This document shows positions 22,709 to 32,214 of a stretch of 56,634 nt of DNA, one piece after another. This DNA is from Clostridia bacterium (GTDB taxonomy: Bacteria > Bacillota > Clostridia > Christensenellales > Aristaeellaceae): contig JAFWES010000062.1 of the NCBI GenBank assembly GCA_017512805.1, positions 1-56,634 of the forward strand, read 5' to 3'. Numbering within the stretch: the first letter of the stretch is position 1; each line of letters opens with the position of its first letter. Position numbers and translations under genes: made by a program. A model generated the notes under the pieces. That model was not told the origin of the DNA, did not search any database, and was given only the letters and a program-made list of their open reading frames with translations.

Positions 22709-23779
22709 ATGCGATTTCAGGGAAAGAAGCTGACCGTTCAGGTCTTCGGCCAGTCCCACGGGGAAGCCATCGGCGCAGTCATTGACGGGCTCCCCGCCGG
22801 CGTCCGGGTGGATCAGGAGCGGCTAAATGCCTTGATGCGCCGCCGGGCGCCGGGGCAGGGCGCCCATACCACCGCCCGCAGGGAGCCAGATATCCCGGAG
22901 TTCGTCAGCGGGCTGGCGGACGGAATATCCTGCGGCGCGCCGGTGACGGTCCTGATCCGGAACCGGGACGCCCGCAGCGGTGATTACGCTTCCCTGCGGG
23001 ATATTCCCCGCCCCTCCCATGCCGACTGGCCCGCCTTCGTCAAATACGGCCCGGCCCATGACGGGCGGGGCGGCGGCGTCTTTTCCGGCCGGCTGACCGC
23101 TCCGCTGTGCGCCGCCGGCGCCATCGCCCTGCAAATGCTGGCGGACAGGCAGGTCTTCGTAGGCGCTCATATCGCCGAAATCGCCGGCATCCCGGACGAT
23201 CCGTTCGATCCCGTCGGCCTGAAGCCGGAGGATCTGGCGGCCCCCGGGCAAAAGAGCTTCCCCGTCTGTTCTGACGGAGCCGGCGCCGAAATGCTTTCCG
23301 CCATCGAAGACGCCCGCAGGGACGGGGATTCCGTCGGCGGGGTGGTGGAATGCGCTTCGCTGGGCCTTCCCGTCGGGCTGGGCGGACCCCTCTTCGAAGG
23401 GCTGGAAAGCGCGCTGGCCTCGGCCCTCTTCGCCATTCCCGCCGTCCGGGGCGTCAGCTTCGGGAAGGGCTTCGAAGCCGCCCGCATGCGCGGCTCCGCC
23501 CACAACGATCCCCTTCTTGTGGCGGACGGGAGGATCGTCACCTCCACCAACCGGGCGGGCGGCCTCCAGGGCGGCATGACCAACGGCATGCCCCTGCTGG
23601 TCAACGTGGCCTTCAAACCCACCCCCTCCATCGCCCTGCCCCAGCGCAGCGTCAGCCTTTCCCGCATGCAGCCCGCGGAGCTAATCATCTCCGGCCGCCA
23701 CGATCCCTGCGTAGTCCCCCGGGCCGTGCCCGTGGTGGAGAGCATGGTCGCCCTGGTGCTGCTGGATCAGCTGCTGTAA
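22709..23779 (+). CDS. aroC: Chorismate synthase
   Basis: A 356-residue chorismate synthase, which converts EPSP to chorismate with reduced FMN. Signatures are FGQSHGEAIGAVIDGLPAG (catalytic His), RRAPGQGAHTTARREPD, DGRGGGVFSGRLTAPLCAAG and the C-terminal RHDPCVVPRAVPVVE. An AGAGGAGG site precedes the ATG at a normal distance. The 50-base gap after aroA contains a fragment of a dispersed repeat, so expression is probably still from the operon promoter. Confidence 0.94.
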   Translation: MRFQGKKLTVQVFGQSHGEAIGAVIDGLPAGVRVDQERLNALMRRRAPGQGAHTTARREPDIPEFVSGLADGISCGAPVTVLIRNRDARSGDYASLRDIPRPSHADWPAFVKYGPAHDGRGGGVFSGRLTAPLCAAGAIALQMLADRQVFVGAHIAEIAGIPDDPFDPVGLKPEDLAAPGQKSFPVCSDGAGAEMLSAIEDARRDGDSVGGVVECASLGLPVGLGGPLFEGLESALASALFAIPAVRGVSFGKGFEAARMRGSAHNDPLLVADGRIVTSTNRAGGLQGGMTNGMPLLVNVAFKPTPSIALPQRSVSLSRMQPAELIISGRHDPCVVPRAVPVVESMVALVLLDQLL

Positions 23780-23816
23780 CTTCCTATTGTTTTGACCACA
23801 GAAAGGAGCCGGACCC

Positions 23817-24962
23817 ATGAACCGGATCGAAGAACTTCGGAAAGAAATCGACACCATCGACAGCGGTATCGTGGACCTGTACCGCCGCCGCATGGACGTG
23901 GCCCATTCCATCGGCCAGTACAAACGGGAGCACGGGATTCCCGTCAGCGATCCCGGCCGGGAGCGGGCGCTGCTGAACCGGCTGGGCGAAGCCGCCGGCC
24001 CGGAGCATGAATATGGGGTGCGGGCGCTGTTCAACCTGCTCCTGTCCCAGAGCCGGGCCTCCCAGCTGCTGGATCAGCGCCCCGTCAGCCCGCTGGGGGA
24101 GAGCATCCGCGGCGCCCTGCGCGATACGCCCCCTCTCTTTCCGCCCAAAGCCGTCGTGGCCTGCCAGGGGCTGGAAGGCGCCTATTCCCAGATCGCCTGC
24201 GAAAAGTTGTTCTCCGCCCCCTCCATCATGTACTTCCGCCAGTTCGACCACGTCTTCGACGCAGTGGATTCCGGCCTCTGCCGGTACGGGATTCTTCCCA
24301 TCGAAAACAGCCTGGCCGGATCCGTCTCCAGCGTCTATGATTCCATGCGCCGGCACCGCTTCTTCATCGTCCGGTCCGTGCGGGTGAAGATCGACCATAC
24401 CCTGCTGGCCCTGCCCGGCGCCGCCATGGAGGACATCCGGGAGGTTTATTCCCATCAGCAGGCCATCATGCAGTGCTCCCGCTTCCTGGCGGATCACCCG
24501 TCCTGGCAGGTTCATGTCTGCGAAAACACCGCCATGGCCGCCCGCACGGTGGCGGAAAGCGGCCGCAAGGATATCGCCGCCATCTCCTCCGTGGCCTGCG
24601 CCGCCCTCTACGGGCTGAACTGTGTCGCCCGGGATATCCAGAACAATCCCAATAACCATACCCGTTTTATCTGTATCGCCCGGCAGCCGGAGATCTATCC
24701 CGGCGCCGACCATACCAGCCTCATGCTCTCCCTGCCGGATAAGCCCGGCTCCCTCTACGAGCTGCTGGGCCGGTTCAGCGCGCAGGGCATCAACCTGACC
24801 CGGCTGGAAAGCAGGCCCATTCCGGGACAGGATTTCGAGTTCATGTTCTATTTTGAATTTGAATCCTCCGTCTATTCCCCCCAGTTCACCCGGCTGATGG
24901 AGGAGCTGTCCGCCACCCTGGAGCAGTTCAGCTATCTGGGCAGCTATTCGGAAATCGTCTGA
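23817..24962 (+). CDS. pheA: Bifunctional chorismate mutase / prephenate dehydratase
   Basis: A 381-residue P-protein. Residues 1-85 are an AroQ-type chorismate mutase (LRKEIDTIDSGIVDLYRRRM, QYKREHGIPV). About 105-285 form prephenate dehydratase (CQGLEGAYSQIACEKLF, PIENSLAGSV, and the NNHTRFICIA motif with the conserved Thr-Arg-Phe). About 295-380 form an ACT domain with GSLYELLGRFSAQGINLTRL and ESRP, the Phe-binding segment. The protein leads from chorismate to phenylpyruvate and should be feedback-inhibited by Phe. Its place in the operon explains the Phe-specific leader peptide. AAAGGAG precedes the start. Confidence 0.94.
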   Translation: MNRIEELRKEIDTIDSGIVDLYRRRMDVAHSIGQYKREHGIPVSDPGRERALLNRLGEAAGPEHEYGVRALFNLLLSQSRASQLLDQRPVSPLGESIRGALRDTPPLFPPKAVVACQGLEGAYSQIACEKLFSAPSIMYFRQFDHVFDAVDSGLCRYGILPIENSLAGSVSSVYDSMRRHRFFIVRSVRVKIDHTLLALPGAAMEDIREVYSHQQAIMQCSRFLADHPSWQVHVCENTAMAARTVAESGRKDIAAISSVACAALYGLNCVARDIQNNPNNHTRFICIARQPEIYPGADHTSLMLSLPDKPGSLYELLGRFSAQGINLTRLESRPIPGQDFEFMFYFEFESSVYSPQFTRLMEELSATLEQFSYLGSYSEIV

Positions 24963-24984
24963 TGGGGAGCGGGGAGGGAATCTG

Positions 24985-26247
24985 ATGATGAATGCCGTTT
25001 CATCCGACGAACGCTTCGGTCTCCTGGGGGAAACGCTGTCCCACAGCTTTTCGCCGGAGATTCACCGGGCGCTCTGCGGCTACGATTACGAGCTGCTGCC
25101 CATGGCCCCCGACCAGGTGCCGGAGTTCCTGCGCCGCAGGCCTTTCCGGGGGATCAACGTCACCATTCCCTACAAGCAGGCCGTGATTCCCTGTCTGGAC
25201 GCCCTGTCCGACCGGGCCCGGGCCCTCGGGGCGGTGAACACCATCGTGAAAGGCCCGGACGGCCGCCTGACGGGATACAATACCGACTACGCCGGCTTCA
25301 TGGCCATGCTGAACCGGATGAATCCGGATCTTCGGGGCCGGAAATGTCTGGTGCTGGGCAGCGGCGGCGCCAGCCACACGGCGGTGGCCTGCCTGCGGGA
25401 AAAAGGCGCCGGGGAGGTGGTGGTCATCTCCCGCCGGGGCCCGGATCACTATGGGAACCTTTCCCGCCACCGGGACGCATATCTGCTGGTCAACGCCACC
25501 CCCGTGGGCATGTATCCGCATAACGGAGATCAGCCCGTCAGCCTGGAGGCCTTTCCCTCCCTGGGCGGCGTGCTGGACCTGATCTACAACCCCGCCCAGA
25601 CCGCCCTGCTCCTGGAGGCCCGGCGCCGGGGAATCCCCGGAATGAACGGCCTGCTGATGCTGGTCGCCCAGGCCCGGGAAGCCGCGCAGCTCTTCACGGG
25701 GCGCGATATTCCGCTCTCCGAGGTGGACCGGGTGACCGCCCTGCTGGAGGCTCAGTCCCGGAACCTGATCCTCATCGGCATGCCCGGCTCCGGAAAGAGC
25801 ACCGTCGGCCGGCTCCTGGCCGAGCGGACCGGCCGGGCCTGGCTGGATACGGACGCCATGATCGAGGAGGCCGCGGGCGGCGTCTCCTGCGGGGACCTGA
25901 TCCGCGCGGAAGGGGAAGCGGCCTTCCGGCAAAAAGAAACCGCCGCCCTGCGGGACGCCGGAAAGCAAAGCGGGCGCGTCATCTCCGTCGGAGGCGGCGC
26001 GGTGACCCGCCCGGAAAACCTGGACCTTCTGCGGCAGAACGGCTGGCTGATTCACCTGGACCGCCCCCTGGGCGCCCTGTCCCTGGAGGGGGACCGGCCC
26101 CTGTCCGCGGATCGGGACGCCCTGGCGAAACGTTACGCCGAACGCAGGCCCCTCTACGAAGCCTGGCGGGACCTGGCGGTCTCCGCGCCCACCCCCGGGG
26201 AAGCCGCGGAACAGATCCTGGCCTGGCTGAACAAAAGAAAACCATAA
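24985..26247 (+). CDS. aroEK: Shikimate dehydrogenase-shikimate kinase fusion
   Basis: A 420-residue fusion of two pathway steps. Residues 1-255 are shikimate dehydrogenase: GETLSHSFSPEIH, INVTIPYK (catalytic Lys), GYNTDYAGF (catalytic Asp) and the NADP loop LGSGGASHTAVACL. From about residue 260 shikimate kinase begins with LILIGMPGSGKST (Lys271 in Walker A), DTDAMIEE, FRQKE and VGGGAV. The two are joined without a long linker. Both reactions are successive (dehydroshikimate to shikimate to shikimate 3-phosphate), so the fusion could channel the intermediate. GGGAGGG precedes a double ATG at 24985/24988. Confidence 0.93.
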   Translation: MMNAVSSDERFGLLGETLSHSFSPEIHRALCGYDYELLPMAPDQVPEFLRRRPFRGINVTIPYKQAVIPCLDALSDRARALGAVNTIVKGPDGRLTGYNTDYAGFMAMLNRMNPDLRGRKCLVLGSGGASHTAVACLREKGAGEVVVISRRGPDHYGNLSRHRDAYLLVNATPVGMYPHNGDQPVSLEAFPSLGGVLDLIYNPAQTALLLEARRRGIPGMNGLLMLVAQAREAAQLFTGRDIPLSEVDRVTALLEAQSRNLILIGMPGSGKSTVGRLLAERTGRAWLDTDAMIEEAAGGVSCGDLIRAEGEAAFRQKETAALRDAGKQSGRVISVGGGAVTRPENLDLLRQNGWLIHLDRPLGALSLEGDRPLSADRDALAKRYAERRPLYEAWRDLAVSAPTPGEAAEQILAWLNKRKP

Positions 26248-26250
26248 CGA

Positions 26251-26297
26251 TTCAGTCGCTCCGCTTTCTGAGGTATTCCCCTCCGGGGGACGCCTCA
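26251..26297 (+). repeat. Dispersed repeat family C, copy between aroEK and aroQ
   Basis: TTCAGTCGCTCCGCTTTCTG followed by AGGTATTCCCCTCCGGGGGA. The same string recurs at 40698-40737 and in part at 22663-22676; the GGTATTCC and CCGGGGGACGCCTC parts also match family A at 18885-18906, so A and C appear to be variants of one element. Confidence 0.65.
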
Positions 26298-26346
26298 GCG
26301 CGGAGCTTGCTGAACGGAACAGTTACAATAGATCAGGAGAAACGCC

Positions 26347-26778
26347 ATGAAAATTCTTGTTCTCAACGGGCCCAACCTGAATATGCTGGGCATCCGGGAG
26401 CCCGCCATTTACGGCAGCGGCACCTATGACAGCCTCTGCGGCATGATTTTGCGCCGGGCCGATGAACTGCATGTGGAGGTTGCCTTCTTCCAGTCCAACA
26501 GCGAGGGCGATCTGGTCACCCGCATCCAGCAGGCCTACGGCCGGGAGGACGCCATCATCATCAACCCCGCCGCCTACACCCATACCAGCATCGCCATCCT
26601 GGACGCGCTCAAAGCCGTGGGGCTCCCCGCCGCCGAGGTGCATATCAGCGATGTCAACCAGCGGGAGCCCTTCCGCCGGATCTCCTATGCCGGCATGGCC
26701 TGTGAGCTGCATTACATCGGCATGGGCTTTGACGGCTACCTCCGCGCCCTGGAGGACCTGGCGGCGAAATACGGCTGA
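26347..26778 (+). CDS. aroQ: Type II 3-dehydroquinate dehydratase
   Basis: A 143-residue type II dehydroquinase, which converts 3-dehydroquinate to dehydroshikimate. Family motifs are NGPNLNMLGIREPAIYG (with the catalytic Tyr), FQSNSEGDLVTRIQQA, IINPAAYTHTSIAILDA and EVHISDVNQREPFR with the general acid His just after. The start follows ATCAGGAG. It completes the set aroF, B, Q, E, K, A, C. A dispersed repeat lies in the 100-base gap from aroEK. Confidence 0.94.
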   Translation: MKILVLNGPNLNMLGIREPAIYGSGTYDSLCGMILRRADELHVEVAFFQSNSEGDLVTRIQQAYGREDAIIINPAAYTHTSIAILDALKAVGLPAAEVHISDVNQREPFRRISYAGMACELHYIGMGFDGYLRALEDLAAKYG

Positions 26779-26797
26779 GAGCCCGGAAGGGTGCCCC

Positions 26798-27682
26798 TTA
26801 CCGGATCAGATTCAGCACCTTCTTCCGGACGGCGAAATCGGCCCGGTTCATGGAAAAGATTTCCCCGTCCACATTCAGGCGCATGTTTTCCCCTTCCATG
26901 TGAACTTCCTCCGCCAGAAGGTGCCGGGTGACCCGAAAATGCAGAATTCTCCCCATCATCAGCCCGGGCAGGTACAGGGGGATCTTTCGCCGGGGAACGT
27001 TCTTCACCAGAACCACATCCAGTTTCCCGTCCTCCGGATCCGCCGCCGGGCAAATGGGAATGCCTCCGCCGATATACCGCCCGTTAGCCACGGAGCAGAT
27101 GAGGTACTCCCCTTCTTCCTTTTGTCCGTCGATCTCCAGCTTCAGGCGCACCGGCCTGTAATGGGCGATGGCCTTCAGCAGTCCCAGGAAATAGGGCAGC
27201 AGCCCCCGGTAGCGCTGCTTCAGGCTTTCGGCAAAGTCCAGCACGGTGACATCGAAGCCCGTCCCGCAAACGTTCAGAAAGCTTCCTTCCCCCAGCCGCC
27301 CCATGTCCACCGGGGCGGCTGTTCCTGTCAGCGCTGCATTCAGCGCTTCCATGGGATCCTTCGGTATTTTGGCCGTCTTGATGAAATCGTTCCCCGTCCC
27401 GGCGGGGATCACCGCCATGGGTTTTCCCGTGCCCATGACGCCGCTGGCCACCTCAAAGGCCGTGCCGTCCCCTCCGACAGAAATCACTGCCCGAACCGTC
27501 TCATCCGCCGCCAGCCGCCGGGCCAGCTCCGTCCCGTGTCCGGGGGCTTCCGTCCGGAACACCCGGTACGGCTGGTTCCGCCGCTTCATTTCGGCTTCGA
27601 TCTTTTCCATGGTTTCCACCGCGAAGCCGCTGCCCGCGATGGGATTGAGAATAAAAGCGTATGCGTCCGTCTCCGATTTCAT
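26798..27682 (-). CDS. Diacylglycerol kinase-family lipid kinase
   Basis: About 294 residues of the YegS/BmrU/DgkB type: FILNPIAGSG at the N terminus, the nucleotide-binding VISVGGDGTAFEVASG, IPAGTGNDFIKT, and a beta-sandwich C-terminal domain ending in VDGEIF and a basic tail. Such enzymes phosphorylate diacylglycerol or related lipids at the inner membrane face. The ATG at 27682 is preferred (GAAAGG nine bases upstream); a GTG at 27700 would add six residues. It converges with aroQ with only 19 bases between stop codons. The exact lipid substrate is unknown. Confidence 0.88.
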   Translation of the reverse strand: MKSETDAYAFILNPIAGSGFAVETMEKIEAEMKRRNQPYRVFRTEAPGHGTELARRLAADETVRAVISVGGDGTAFEVASGVMGTGKPMAVIPAGTGNDFIKTAKIPKDPMEALNAALTGTAAPVDMGRLGEGSFLNVCGTGFDVTVLDFAESLKQRYRGLLPYFLGLLKAIAHYRPVRLKLEIDGQKEEGEYLICSVANGRYIGGGIPICPAADPEDGKLDVVLVKNVPRRKIPLYLPGLMMGRILHFRVTRHLLAEEVHMEGENMRLNVDGEIFSMNRADFAVRKKVLNLIR

Positions 27683-27780
27683 GCTGCCCGACCTTTCCAC
27701 TGTGTCTTTCCATGCCGCCTGATCCCGCTATGCCGTGATCATACGGGATGGTTCCCTTTGACCCTACCAGTCTCCTCTGT

Positions 27781-30700
27781 TTATGACAGCTCCTGCTTCG
27801 CGTGGCTGCCCCTTTCGTCACAAGTCACCCGAATCTTCTGGGGGATGCTCTCGTCCAGCTTGTCCACATGGGAAATGATCCCCACCAGCCGGTTCCCGGC
27901 GGACAGCTGATTGAGCACCTCCATCGCCTTGTCCAGCACATCCGGGCTCAGCGTCCCAAACCCCTCGTCGATAAACAGCGCGTCGAGCTTCTTCCCTCCC
28001 GCGTGGTTCTGCACCGCGTCGGAAAGCCCCAGCGCCAGCGACAGGGAGGCGTAAAACCCTTCCCCGCCGGACAGCAGGGAGGAGGGGCGGACCCGGCCGG
28101 TGGCCGTATCCAGCACCTCGATTTCCAGCCCCGCCTTGGCGTTCTTCCGGTCGGTATCCTTCTTATGCACCAGCTCGTACCGGCCGCCGCTCATAATATT
28201 GATCCGCCGGTTGGCCATTTCCAGGATGTCCCGGAAAACCGCCCCCATGACGTAACGGTCGAAGCTGATCTTTCCGCCGTCCCCCGCCGACCCCAGGGCC
28301 AGCGTGCCCAGGGCATTCAGCCGCTGCCAGGCCCCGTCCGTCAAGGACAGGGCCTGTTTGGTTTCCCTGGCCCGATCCAGAATCCGCCGGTGCGCGCTGA
28401 GCGCGGCGTTTCCGGCGTTATATTCGCTGTCCGCCAGCGCCTGCTCCGCTTTCCGGGCGTTGATCTGATCCCCCAATTCCTTCAGATCCGTCTTCCGCTT
28501 TCCCTCGGTCTTCTCCTCCAGGGAGGCGATCAGTGCCTTCGTATTCCGCCAGTCCAGCACGAAGTCGTGGATCGTCTGATTCTGCTGCTGCAGCCACTGT
28601 TCCCCGTCCGCCCTTCCGATGGGTTCCAAGGCGGCCAGGGCGTCCTTTTCCTCCGGAAAGCCGTGCTCCGCCAGTGCCTTTTTCAGCGCCTCCTCCGCCA
28701 GGGCCAGCGCTTCCCGCAGCGAGGGAATCTCATTCCGCTTCCCTTCCAGGCTGCCCTTCGTCCTGTTCAGGGCGGCCCGGGCGTCCGTTTCCGCTTTCTC
28801 GTGGGCCCGGATGTCCCTCTGAAGGGCCTCCTGCTCCCGTTCCCAGGCCGCGATCTGCTGTTCCGTTTCCTCGGCGGAGGCGAGCTTCAGCGTCCGCCTC
28901 ATGGCTTCCGCCGCGCTTTGCGCCGCGGCAAAAGCCGCGTGCTGGCGGCTCTCCTCCGCTTTCAGCTCCTCGATCTGCCGTGCAACCCGCTCCAGGTTTT
29001 CCCGGTTCTCCGCCTGAGCGCGAAGCGCGCCGTCCCGTTCCGCCCGCTTGTTCCGGGCGTCCCGCAGGGCGGCCGCCGCTTCCCGGCTCCGCTCCCGGAG
29101 CCTCCGCTCCTCCGCTTCCAGGAAAGCCTCCGAGGAAAGGCTTTCCCAGGCGCAGTCCGGAAACAGCGGAAACGCCTTCATCAGCAGCTCATGTCGGTTC
29201 CTTTCCAGGCCGGCCCGCTTCTCCTGAACCGCCGCGTCCTGCCCTTTACGGGATGCTTCCGCCTGTTCCGCCGCCTTTTTCGCTGCTTCCACCTTTTTCT
29301 CGTCCGGGGTGTTTTCCGCCATCCGGGCCAGATGGGTTTCGTCTCCCCGGCGGTGAAGCGCGCCGCAAACCGGACAGGCCGCCTCTCCCTCTGCGTCGAT
29401 CCGCTGCCGCAGCGTTTCCGCCAGCAGTCCTGCCTGCCCGGCGATGAACCGCCTATAGAGGTCGTGATGCCTGTTTTCCGCCTCCAGGGCCTTGCGGGAC
29501 AGCTCCGCCAGACGGATTTCGTCCGCCCGCAGCCCCGCCTCCTCCGCCTTCAGCGCCCGCGCGCGCTCGGCGACGCCGCCCTTTCCGGTCAGCGCCTCCA
29601 CGGCCTTGCGGGCCTCCTCCTCCTGTTTGGCCCGCTCCTCCGTCAGGTGATCGATGTCCTTGAGCGCCTCCAGCACTTCCGCGATTCCGTCCTGCTCCTC
29701 CTTCAGCGCCCGCGCCCGCTGTTCCGAAGCTTCCCGGTCCGCTCCGGCCTTCCGCTCCGCCAGCGCCGCGGCATCCCGCGCCCGGACCTTCTCCTCCATT
29801 TCCCGGTATCTGGGCAGCTGCTCCCGCAGCGCGTGAATATCCTGTCCCAGCGCTTCGGTCCGGGCTTTTGCCTCCGCGTCCCCGGCGGCGGCGGCCAGGG
29901 CGTTTTCCAGCTCCCGCTCGCAGGCCTGCATCATTGCCTCCAGCCGCCGCAGTTCCTCTGCTCCCTTTCGAAGCGCGTCCTCCGCTTTTGTCCGGGCGTC
30001 CATCCCGGGCTTCACCGCGCGCAGCGCCGCGGCCGCCGTTTCCGTCCTTTGTTTCAGGGCTTTGATTTCCCCTTCCCGGGAGGTCAGGAGCGCCATTCTT
30101 TCCCGCTGTTTGTCCAGCTCCTCCAGATCCCGGTTCACCAGGGCCGCTTCCCCGTGCCGCTTGTTCAGCTTCGCCAGAAGCTCCAGGGCCGCTTCCTTCC
30201 GCTTTCCCAGCTCCGCGAGCCGCTCCTCATCCTCCCGGACCAGCCGGGCCAGGCGGTCCAGAAAGTCCGGGCTTTCCGGATGATAGTTCACCTGCTCCTC
30301 CTCGGGAAAGCCCTCCCGAATCAAGGCCGTCAGCTTCTCCTGGTTTTCCCTGCGCCGCTCCTGCAGCATCGCCCTGGCTCCGCCGATCAGGTTCTGATAC
30401 CGGGTGAAGGCGCTGTTGTCGAACAGCCTGCCCAGGATCTCGTTTTTCTTTTCGCTGTTGGCCTTCAAAAACTCCCGGAATTCCCCCTGCGCCAGCATGA
30501 TGATCTTCCGGAACTGCTCCACGTCCATCCCCAGCAGCTCGCTGCAGCGGGCGTTGACCTTCTCCTGCCCCCTGACGGTCAGGCCGTCCGGCTCCGTCAG
30601 CACCGCGTCCTGCTTCGGATCCCCGTATTCCTCCGCTGTTCCGCGCTTCCGGGTGAAATGGATTGTCCGCTCCACCGTATATGCTTTGCCGTTTTGCTCA

Positions 30701-30945
30701 AAGCGGAGCCTGACCAGGGTATCCTCCCCCAGGCTGACCCGGTCGCAATGCATCCGCAGGGGATCTCGTTCCCCGCCGCTGGTCTTCCCGTACAGGGCAA
30801 AGGCCAGGGCGTCGAAGATCATGGTCTTTCCCGCCCCTGTTTCCCCGGAAATCAGAAAAAGACCCTGGCGGAAGTCCCCGAAACGGATCACCGTTTTTTC
30901 CGCGTAGGATCCGAAGGCGGTCATCTCCAGCGTAACGGGCTTCAT
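27781..30945 (-). CDS. sbcC: Exonuclease subunit SbcC
   Basis: A 1054-residue SMC-like ATPase partnering SbcD. The N terminus has Walker A GETGAGKT in FLISGETGAGKTMIFDALAF. Long coiled coils rich in Glu, Ala, Arg and Lys run either side of a zinc hook CPVCG (Cys524 and Cys527). The C terminus has LLSGGEGFYASLSLALGLSD (ABC signature) and ALFIDEGFGTLSPD (Walker B). The complex opens hairpins and processes blocked DNA ends. The start overlaps the sbcD stop (ATGA). The complementary strand is free of stops for more than 1000 codons simply because the gene is G+C-rich. Confidence 0.93.
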   Translation of the reverse strand: MKPVTLEMTAFGSYAEKTVIRFGDFRQGLFLISGETGAGKTMIFDALAFALYGKTSGGERDPLRMHCDRVSLGEDTLVRLRFEQNGKAYTVERTIHFTRKRGTAEEYGDPKQDAVLTEPDGLTVRGQEKVNARCSELLGMDVEQFRKIIMLAQGEFREFLKANSEKKNEILGRLFDNSAFTRYQNLIGGARAMLQERRRENQEKLTALIREGFPEEEQVNYHPESPDFLDRLARLVREDEERLAELGKRKEAALELLAKLNKRHGEAALVNRDLEELDKQRERMALLTSREGEIKALKQRTETAAAALRAVKPGMDARTKAEDALRKGAEELRRLEAMMQACERELENALAAAAGDAEAKARTEALGQDIHALREQLPRYREMEEKVRARDAAALAERKAGADREASEQRARALKEEQDGIAEVLEALKDIDHLTEERAKQEEEARKAVEALTGKGGVAERARALKAEEAGLRADEIRLAELSRKALEAENRHHDLYRRFIAGQAGLLAETLRQRIDAEGEAACPVCGALHRRGDETHLARMAENTPDEKKVEAAKKAAEQAEASRKGQDAAVQEKRAGLERNRHELLMKAFPLFPDCAWESLSSEAFLEAEERRLRERSREAAAALRDARNKRAERDGALRAQAENRENLERVARQIEELKAEESRQHAAFAAAQSAAEAMRRTLKLASAEETEQQIAAWEREQEALQRDIRAHEKAETDARAALNRTKGSLEGKRNEIPSLREALALAEEALKKALAEHGFPEEKDALAALEPIGRADGEQWLQQQNQTIHDFVLDWRNTKALIASLEEKTEGKRKTDLKELGDQINARKAEQALADSEYNAGNAALSAHRRILDRARETKQALSLTDGAWQRLNALGTLALGSAGDGGKISFDRYVMGAVFRDILEMANRRINIMSGGRYELVHKKDTDRKNAKAGLEIEVLDTATGRVRPSSLLSGGEGFYASLSLALGLSDAVQNHAGGKKLDALFIDEGFGTLSPDVLDKAMEVLNQLSAGNRLVGIISHVDKLDESIPQKIRVTCDERGSHAKQELS

Positions 30946-32192
30946 TCCCGGCTCACCTCCTGCCCCAGAACGAAATCCAGAATTTTTTTGAATTCCCTCT
31001 CTCCCGGCTCCTCCCCGGCGGCCGCGGCGCTTCGGGTCATTTCACCGATGAGCGCCATCAGCTCCAGATCCTTTTCCTCCGCCTCAACGCCGTTGTTCCT
31101 GTCCCGGTAAAAGTCCGCGAACAGCGCCTCCGCCGGACGCTCCCGCATGTCGCGGGTCCGGGTGAACACCGCGTCCCCCGTGAAGCTTTGAAAGTCGCTG
31201 GTCAGTTCCATCAGGGTGCTGCCGTGCGCCCGGGCCGTTTCGTGCAGATAGTCGGAGATCTCCGGCGTGATCCGCCGGTCCGTCAGGACAATCTTCAGAT
31301 ATTCATTCTCGCGGGGGTGATAGGCCGCCTGGGCCTGAATGTCCGCGTAGGAGCCCCGGATCTCCCGCATCCGGTGCAGGGGTTCGATCTCCTGGCGCTC
31401 AATATCAACCTTCTCGCCCTTCGCCCCCAGGGTCACCAGCAGCGGACCCTTCGCCGGCTGTTTCGTTTCGTTAAAGTGATAGGCCAGGGGCGATCCGGCG
31501 TACCGCACCGTTTCCCGCCCCACGGAATAGGAGGAGTGGATGTGCCCCAGCGCCACATAATCGAACCCGTCGAAGGCGGTATAATCCACCTGGCCTACGC
31601 CGCCCACCGTGGATTCCGACCCGCCCCGCTCCGCTTCAGCCCCACCAAACGTGACATTCTGATGCGCGATGATGACGTTGCGCCCGGAAAAATCCACCGG
31701 CTGCGCCGCCAGGAGCCTGCGCACGGCCGTATCGTAATCCCGGATCTCCTCATCCTCCAGCGCCTGTGCCGCCGCGGCCGGATAGACGTAGGGCATCAGC
31801 CAGAAGGTCACCGGCCCGTATTCATCCCTCAGCGTCACCCGCACCAGCTCCGCCGACTGCTCCAGGGGGCGGGAAATGTAGACCTGCCTGGCCTCCAGCA
31901 GCGGGCTTAAAAAGGACAGGTGATACACGGAGTCATGGTTCCCGGCGGTCAGGAGAATGGGAATCCCCATGCCGGCCAGCTCCGTCACCATTCGGCTCAG
32001 CAGCTGGGCCGCCCGCCCCGGGGGAAGACTCCGGTCATACACGTCCCCCGCCACCAGGACGGCGTCCGGCTTCGTTTCCCGGGCCCGTTCCAGGAACCGC
32101 TCCACCCAGACCTGCTGATCCCCGCTGTCGATCAGGGAGGTGCCGTAGATGCTCTTCCCCAGGTGCAGATCCGCCAGATGCAGAAATCTCAT
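30942..32192 (-). CDS. sbcD: Exonuclease subunit SbcD
   Basis: A 416-residue Mre11/SbcD-type nuclease. Metal-binding motifs of the calcineurin-like fold are visible: FLHLADLHLGK, VLVAGDVYDRS, LTAGNHDS, VIIAHQNVTFGG and YVALGHIHSSY. With SbcC it forms a manganese-dependent nuclease that acts on hairpins and protein-blocked ends. It lies 22 bases after pta and overlaps sbcC, so it is probably read from the buk promoter. Confidence 0.94.
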   Translation of the reverse strand: MRFLHLADLHLGKSIYGTSLIDSGDQQVWVERFLERARETKPDAVLVAGDVYDRSLPPGRAAQLLSRMVTELAGMGIPILLTAGNHDSVYHLSFLSPLLEARQVYISRPLEQSAELVRVTLRDEYGPVTFWLMPYVYPAAAAQALEDEEIRDYDTAVRRLLAAQPVDFSGRNVIIAHQNVTFGGAEAERGGSESTVGGVGQVDYTAFDGFDYVALGHIHSSYSVGRETVRYAGSPLAYHFNETKQPAKGPLLVTLGAKGEKVDIERQEIEPLHRMREIRGSYADIQAQAAYHPRENEYLKIVLTDRRITPEISDYLHETARAHGSTLMELTSDFQSFTGDAVFTRTRDMRERPAEALFADFYRDRNNGVEAEEKDLELMALIGEMTRSAAAAGEEPGEREFKKILDFVLGQEVSRE

Positions 32193-32214
32193 GCCTCTTT
32201 CTCCTCCGTGGCTG

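Noticed and set aside
27802-31110. An open frame of 1102 codons on the plus strand
   Set aside because: It lies opposite sbcC, whose motifs are clear. High G+C removes stop codons from the complementary frame; the translated product is low-complexity in Arg, Pro, Gln and Leu.
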